From positions 1 to 32,686 of the forward strand of contig NZ_JAGSCS010000024.1 of the NCBI RefSeq assembly GCF_018128025.1: a DNA stretch of 32,686 nt. The letters are read 5' to 3'. This DNA is from Proteiniclasticum sediminis (lineage in GTDB: Bacteria; Bacillota; Clostridia; Clostridiales; Clostridiaceae). The notes beneath the pieces are model-generated. The model was not told the origin of the DNA. It made no database searches and saw only the letters and a program-made list of their open reading frames with translations. Shown here piece by piece: positions 30,743 through 32,686 of this stretch. A program made the translations under genes and the position numbers. Each line of letters begins with the position of its first letter. Within the stretch, counting starts at the first letter, position 1.

Positions 30743-31312
30743 ATGGAAAAGGATAACGGAAAAAAGAAATTTTTCGACCGGATCAAATCAAATGAATACT
30801 ATATCAAGTGGCTCAAGGAGCCCTTCACCTATGTCACCGCCGCAGTCCTCCTATCCCTGTTCCAGATCGTCTCCCTAGCAGCGACGAAGAATCCTTGGGG
30901 AGTCTCCGGTGCCTTCGCGGTTTGGGGAGCATGGATCTATGAAGCGGTGGGGGGAAGTGTGGACAAATGGCACTACTTCGCCTCAGAAGGAATGCAGAAC
31001 ACTCTCAATAACGGTATTCTAAATCATCCCGACTCCTGGCGAAACTTCGGAATCATCACCGGGGCCTTGGCTGCAACCCTTCTCGCCTCGGGATTCAAGT
31101 TTAAAAAGATCAAATCCTTCCGTCAGGTCATTGCCGCGGTGATCGGGGGTATCCTCATGGGTTATGGGGCCCGCATCGCTTTTGGCTGCAACATCGGAGC
31201 CCTCTATGGAGGAATTGCTTCCCTGTCGCTTTCCGGATGGGTTTTCGCCATCGGCATGTTCGGAGGCGCTGTCGTGGGCAGTAAACTGCTCGTGAAGTAT
31301 TTTATGAAATAA
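30743..31312 (+). CDS. YeeE/YedE family transporter, C-terminal half
   Basis: Predicted 189-residue membrane protein. A basic start is followed by five or so helices and the motif GARIAFGCNIGALYGG, with Cys149, which corresponds to the third conserved cysteine of TsuA-like transporters. The first half of a full-length transporter is encoded at 29737; together they give three cysteines in the expected order. Such two-protein versions are known as PmpA/PmpB in proteobacteria. ATG 30743 is chosen because GGAGG (30731-30735) is 7 bases upstream; GTG 30737 is too close. It ends 19 bases before the flavoprotein gene. Confidence 0.88.
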   Translation: MEKDNGKKKFFDRIKSNEYYIKWLKEPFTYVTAAVLLSLFQIVSLAATKNPWGVSGAFAVWGAWIYEAVGGSVDKWHYFASEGMQNTLNNGILNHPDSWRNFGIITGALAATLLASGFKFKKIKSFRQVIAAVIGGILMGYGARIAFGCNIGALYGGIASLSLSGWVFAIGMFGGAVVGSKLLVKYFMK

Positions 31313-31331
31313 GGAAGGTGAGGCAGACAAT

Positions 31332-32558
31332 ATGGGGAGAGAAAAAACTGTAGAGAATTACGATGTCGTCATCATCGGTGGCGGTCCTGCCGGTCTCTCG
31401 GCGGCAATATACGCAGGACGGGCAAGGCTTAAGACCCTGCTCCTGGAGAAAGCGCTGGTCGGTGGACTGGCTACCTATACCAATGAGATAGCCAATTACC
31501 CCGGATTTCCTGATAATCCCAAGGGAGAGACCATCACGGACCTCATGAAGAATCAGGCGAAGAACCTGGGGGTAACTTTTAAGCTCACCGCAGTGACCAG
31601 TGTGAATCTGCATGGTGAGGAAAAGGTTGTTGAGACATTTCGGAATAAGTTCCTGACGAAAGTCATCATCATCGCCACAGGGGGAAGACCAAGAACCACG
31701 GGCGGAAAAAATGAAGAAAACTACCTCTTTGACAAAGGGATCAGCTTCTGCGCTACCTGCGATGCTGCCGCAAACACAGGAAAACATGTGGTGGTCATCG
31801 GTTCTGGAGATGCCGCCATCGAGGAAGGCATGTTCCTGACCAAGTTTGCCTCCAAGGTTACCGTTTCTGTCATGCATGAAGAAGGGAAGATGGACTGTAA
31901 TGAAATTGCCAAGGCTGCGGCCCTGGCCAATCCAAAAATGTCCTTCATCTGGAACACGGTGGTGGACGGCTTTGAGGGTGATGGGCACTTAAAGACCGTG
32001 ATCCTCCGTAATGTGAAGACCGGTGAACTCATTCCCGTGGATTGCGATAACTGCTTCGAGTTCATTGGCTATCTTCCGAACTCGGAGCTCTTCGAGAACC
32101 AGCTTCCCCTGACCCGACAGAAGTACATCACGGTGAACAGCAAGATGGAGACCGGTATTGAAGGAGTCCTCGCCGTGGGTGACATTACCGATAAATACCT
32201 GAAGCAGATTGCCACCGCCGTCGGAGATGGAGCCATCGCCGGAACCGTGGCGGAACGCTACATCGCAGAGAAGAACATTTTCGACAATCAGATTATGCAG
32301 AAAGAAAAAACAGGGCTGATCTTTGTCTACAATGCCATCGATTGTGATGCCCGAAACTTCCTTGCAGACGTCGAAGCCATCGAAAAGTCTGCTTCAGGAA
32401 ACCTTCATGTTTCGAGAATCGACACCTATAAGTCCAATGGGCTGGCCTTGAAACTCGAACTAGAAAGCGTACCGGCAGCGGTAATTACTAAGGAAGGCAA
32501 AATCACTCAGAAGATTTATGGTCTCCACAAGGATGCCATCCTGGACGCCCTGAAATAA
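31332..32558 (+). CDS. Thioredoxin reductase-like flavoprotein with thioredoxin-fold C-terminus
   Basis: Predicted 408-residue fusion. Residues 1-315 are thioredoxin reductase-like: FAD motif VVIIGGGPAGLSAAIYAGRA, redox pair Cys140 and Cys143 (FCATCDA), nucleotide motif VIGSGDAAIEEG, and AVGDITDKYLKQIATAVGDG near the end. The NADPH-specific HRRxxxR motif is missing; MHEEGKMDC stands there instead. Residues about 322-408 form a thioredoxin-like fold with a likely cis-proline (SVPAAV) but only one cysteine of the active pair (CDAR, Cys338). This suggests a different electron donor and a sulfur- or persulfide-linked role, perhaps reducing TusA-bound sulfur. GGAAGGTGAGGCAGACAAT precedes the ATG. 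It is the last gene of the sulfur operon and is followed by two terminators. Confidence 0.9.
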   Translation: MGREKTVENYDVVIIGGGPAGLSAAIYAGRARLKTLLLEKALVGGLATYTNEIANYPGFPDNPKGETITDLMKNQAKNLGVTFKLTAVTSVNLHGEEKVVETFRNKFLTKVIIIATGGRPRTTGGKNEENYLFDKGISFCATCDAAANTGKHVVVIGSGDAAIEEGMFLTKFASKVTVSVMHEEGKMDCNEIAKAAALANPKMSFIWNTVVDGFEGDGHLKTVILRNVKTGELIPVDCDNCFEFIGYLPNSELFENQLPLTRQKYITVNSKMETGIEGVLAVGDITDKYLKQIATAVGDGAIAGTVAERYIAEKNIFDNQIMQKEKTGLIFVYNAIDCDARNFLADVEAIEKSASGNLHVSRIDTYKSNGLALKLELESVPAAVITKEGKITQKIYGLHKDAILDALK

Positions 32559-32585
32559 GGAAATTAGGCCCAAAAGGCCCATGAC

Positions 32586-32609
32586 AAAGCCCGGATTGCT
32601 CCGGGCTTT
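32586..32609 (+). terminator. First terminator of the sulfur operon
   Basis: AAAGCCCGG and CCGGGCTTT form a 9-bp stem with a 6-base loop, 27 bases after the stop codon. Confidence 0.8.
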
Positions 32610-32621
32610 CAGACTGTAGAC

Positions 32622-32657
32622 AAAGTAGTCATTACAAAAGTAATGGCTGCTTTTTTT
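32622..32657 (+). terminator. Second, stronger terminator
   Basis: A 14-bp stem (32622-32635 with 32640-32653) with two G-T pairs and an AAAA loop runs into seven T. It is in tandem with the first hairpin. No gene is seen in the last bases of the window. Confidence 0.85.
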
Positions 32658-32686
32658 GCGTAGCAATTGACTTAATATATATTTAT

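Overview
The window looks like a chromosomal segment of an anaerobic, low-to-mid GC Firmicute, most likely a member of the Clostridia. The support is strong AGGAGG-type ribosome binding sites, short operons separated by classic hairpin/T-run terminators, and gene families common in that class: an Mga-like regulator, DUF523-DUF1722, archaeal-type phosphoglycerate mutase, a DASS transporter, an AdhR-type MerR regulator with an iron alcohol dehydrogenase, PadR-ChrA, and YeeE/TusA. The genus cannot be read from the sequence. No rRNA, tRNA or CRISPR array was seen.

Layout. The left edge (1-137) holds what looks like the tail and right terminus of an IS21-like insertion element, next to an Mga-type regulator (249-1700). 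A small anchored protein and a DUF523-DUF1722 protein (1787-3212, minus) are followed by a SOUL protein, an ECF sigma factor operon with two membrane proteins (4041-6132), and a TspO-like membrane protein. At 7280-8946 a TetR gene with a perfect palindromic operator precedes a Rieske oxygenase gene that carries both an in-frame amber codon and a one-base frameshift. A PH-domain protein follows. At 9580-14317 an operon of DASS anion transporter, exported protein and ApgM-type mutase is divergent from a LysR regulator. Next come an aldo/keto reductase, an iron alcohol dehydrogenase with a divergent AdhR-like MerR regulator and its operator-promoter, a leucine-rich-repeat protein, a frameshifted CPBP protease gene, and a padR-chrA operon with three 13-bp operator repeats. 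A 24-residue membrane ORF with a long leader that may be structured lies at 20894-21273.

The right third (21345-32558) mixes surface-glycan type genes (DegT/WecE-like aminotransferase, GT39-like and GT2 glycosyltransferases, an ATP-grasp ligase) with a sulfur-handling set. That set has two secreted tandem-rhodanese lipoproteins, an orphan TusA, a LysR regulator, and a divergent operon encoding half-YeeE, TusA, half-YeeE and a thioredoxin-reductase-like flavoprotein with a degenerate thioredoxin tail. The working model, which is inference, is that sulfane sulfur or thiosulfate is handled outside by the rhodaneses, imported by the two YeeE halves (which together carry the three cysteines expected of a full-length TsuA), passed to TusA, and reduced with help from the flavoprotein.

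The most interesting points are this sulfur operon with its atypical reductase, the small ORF and possible RNA at 20846-21273, the padR operator repeats, the two disrupted genes, and a perfect 40-bp palindrome that contains the stop codon of the GT39-like gene.
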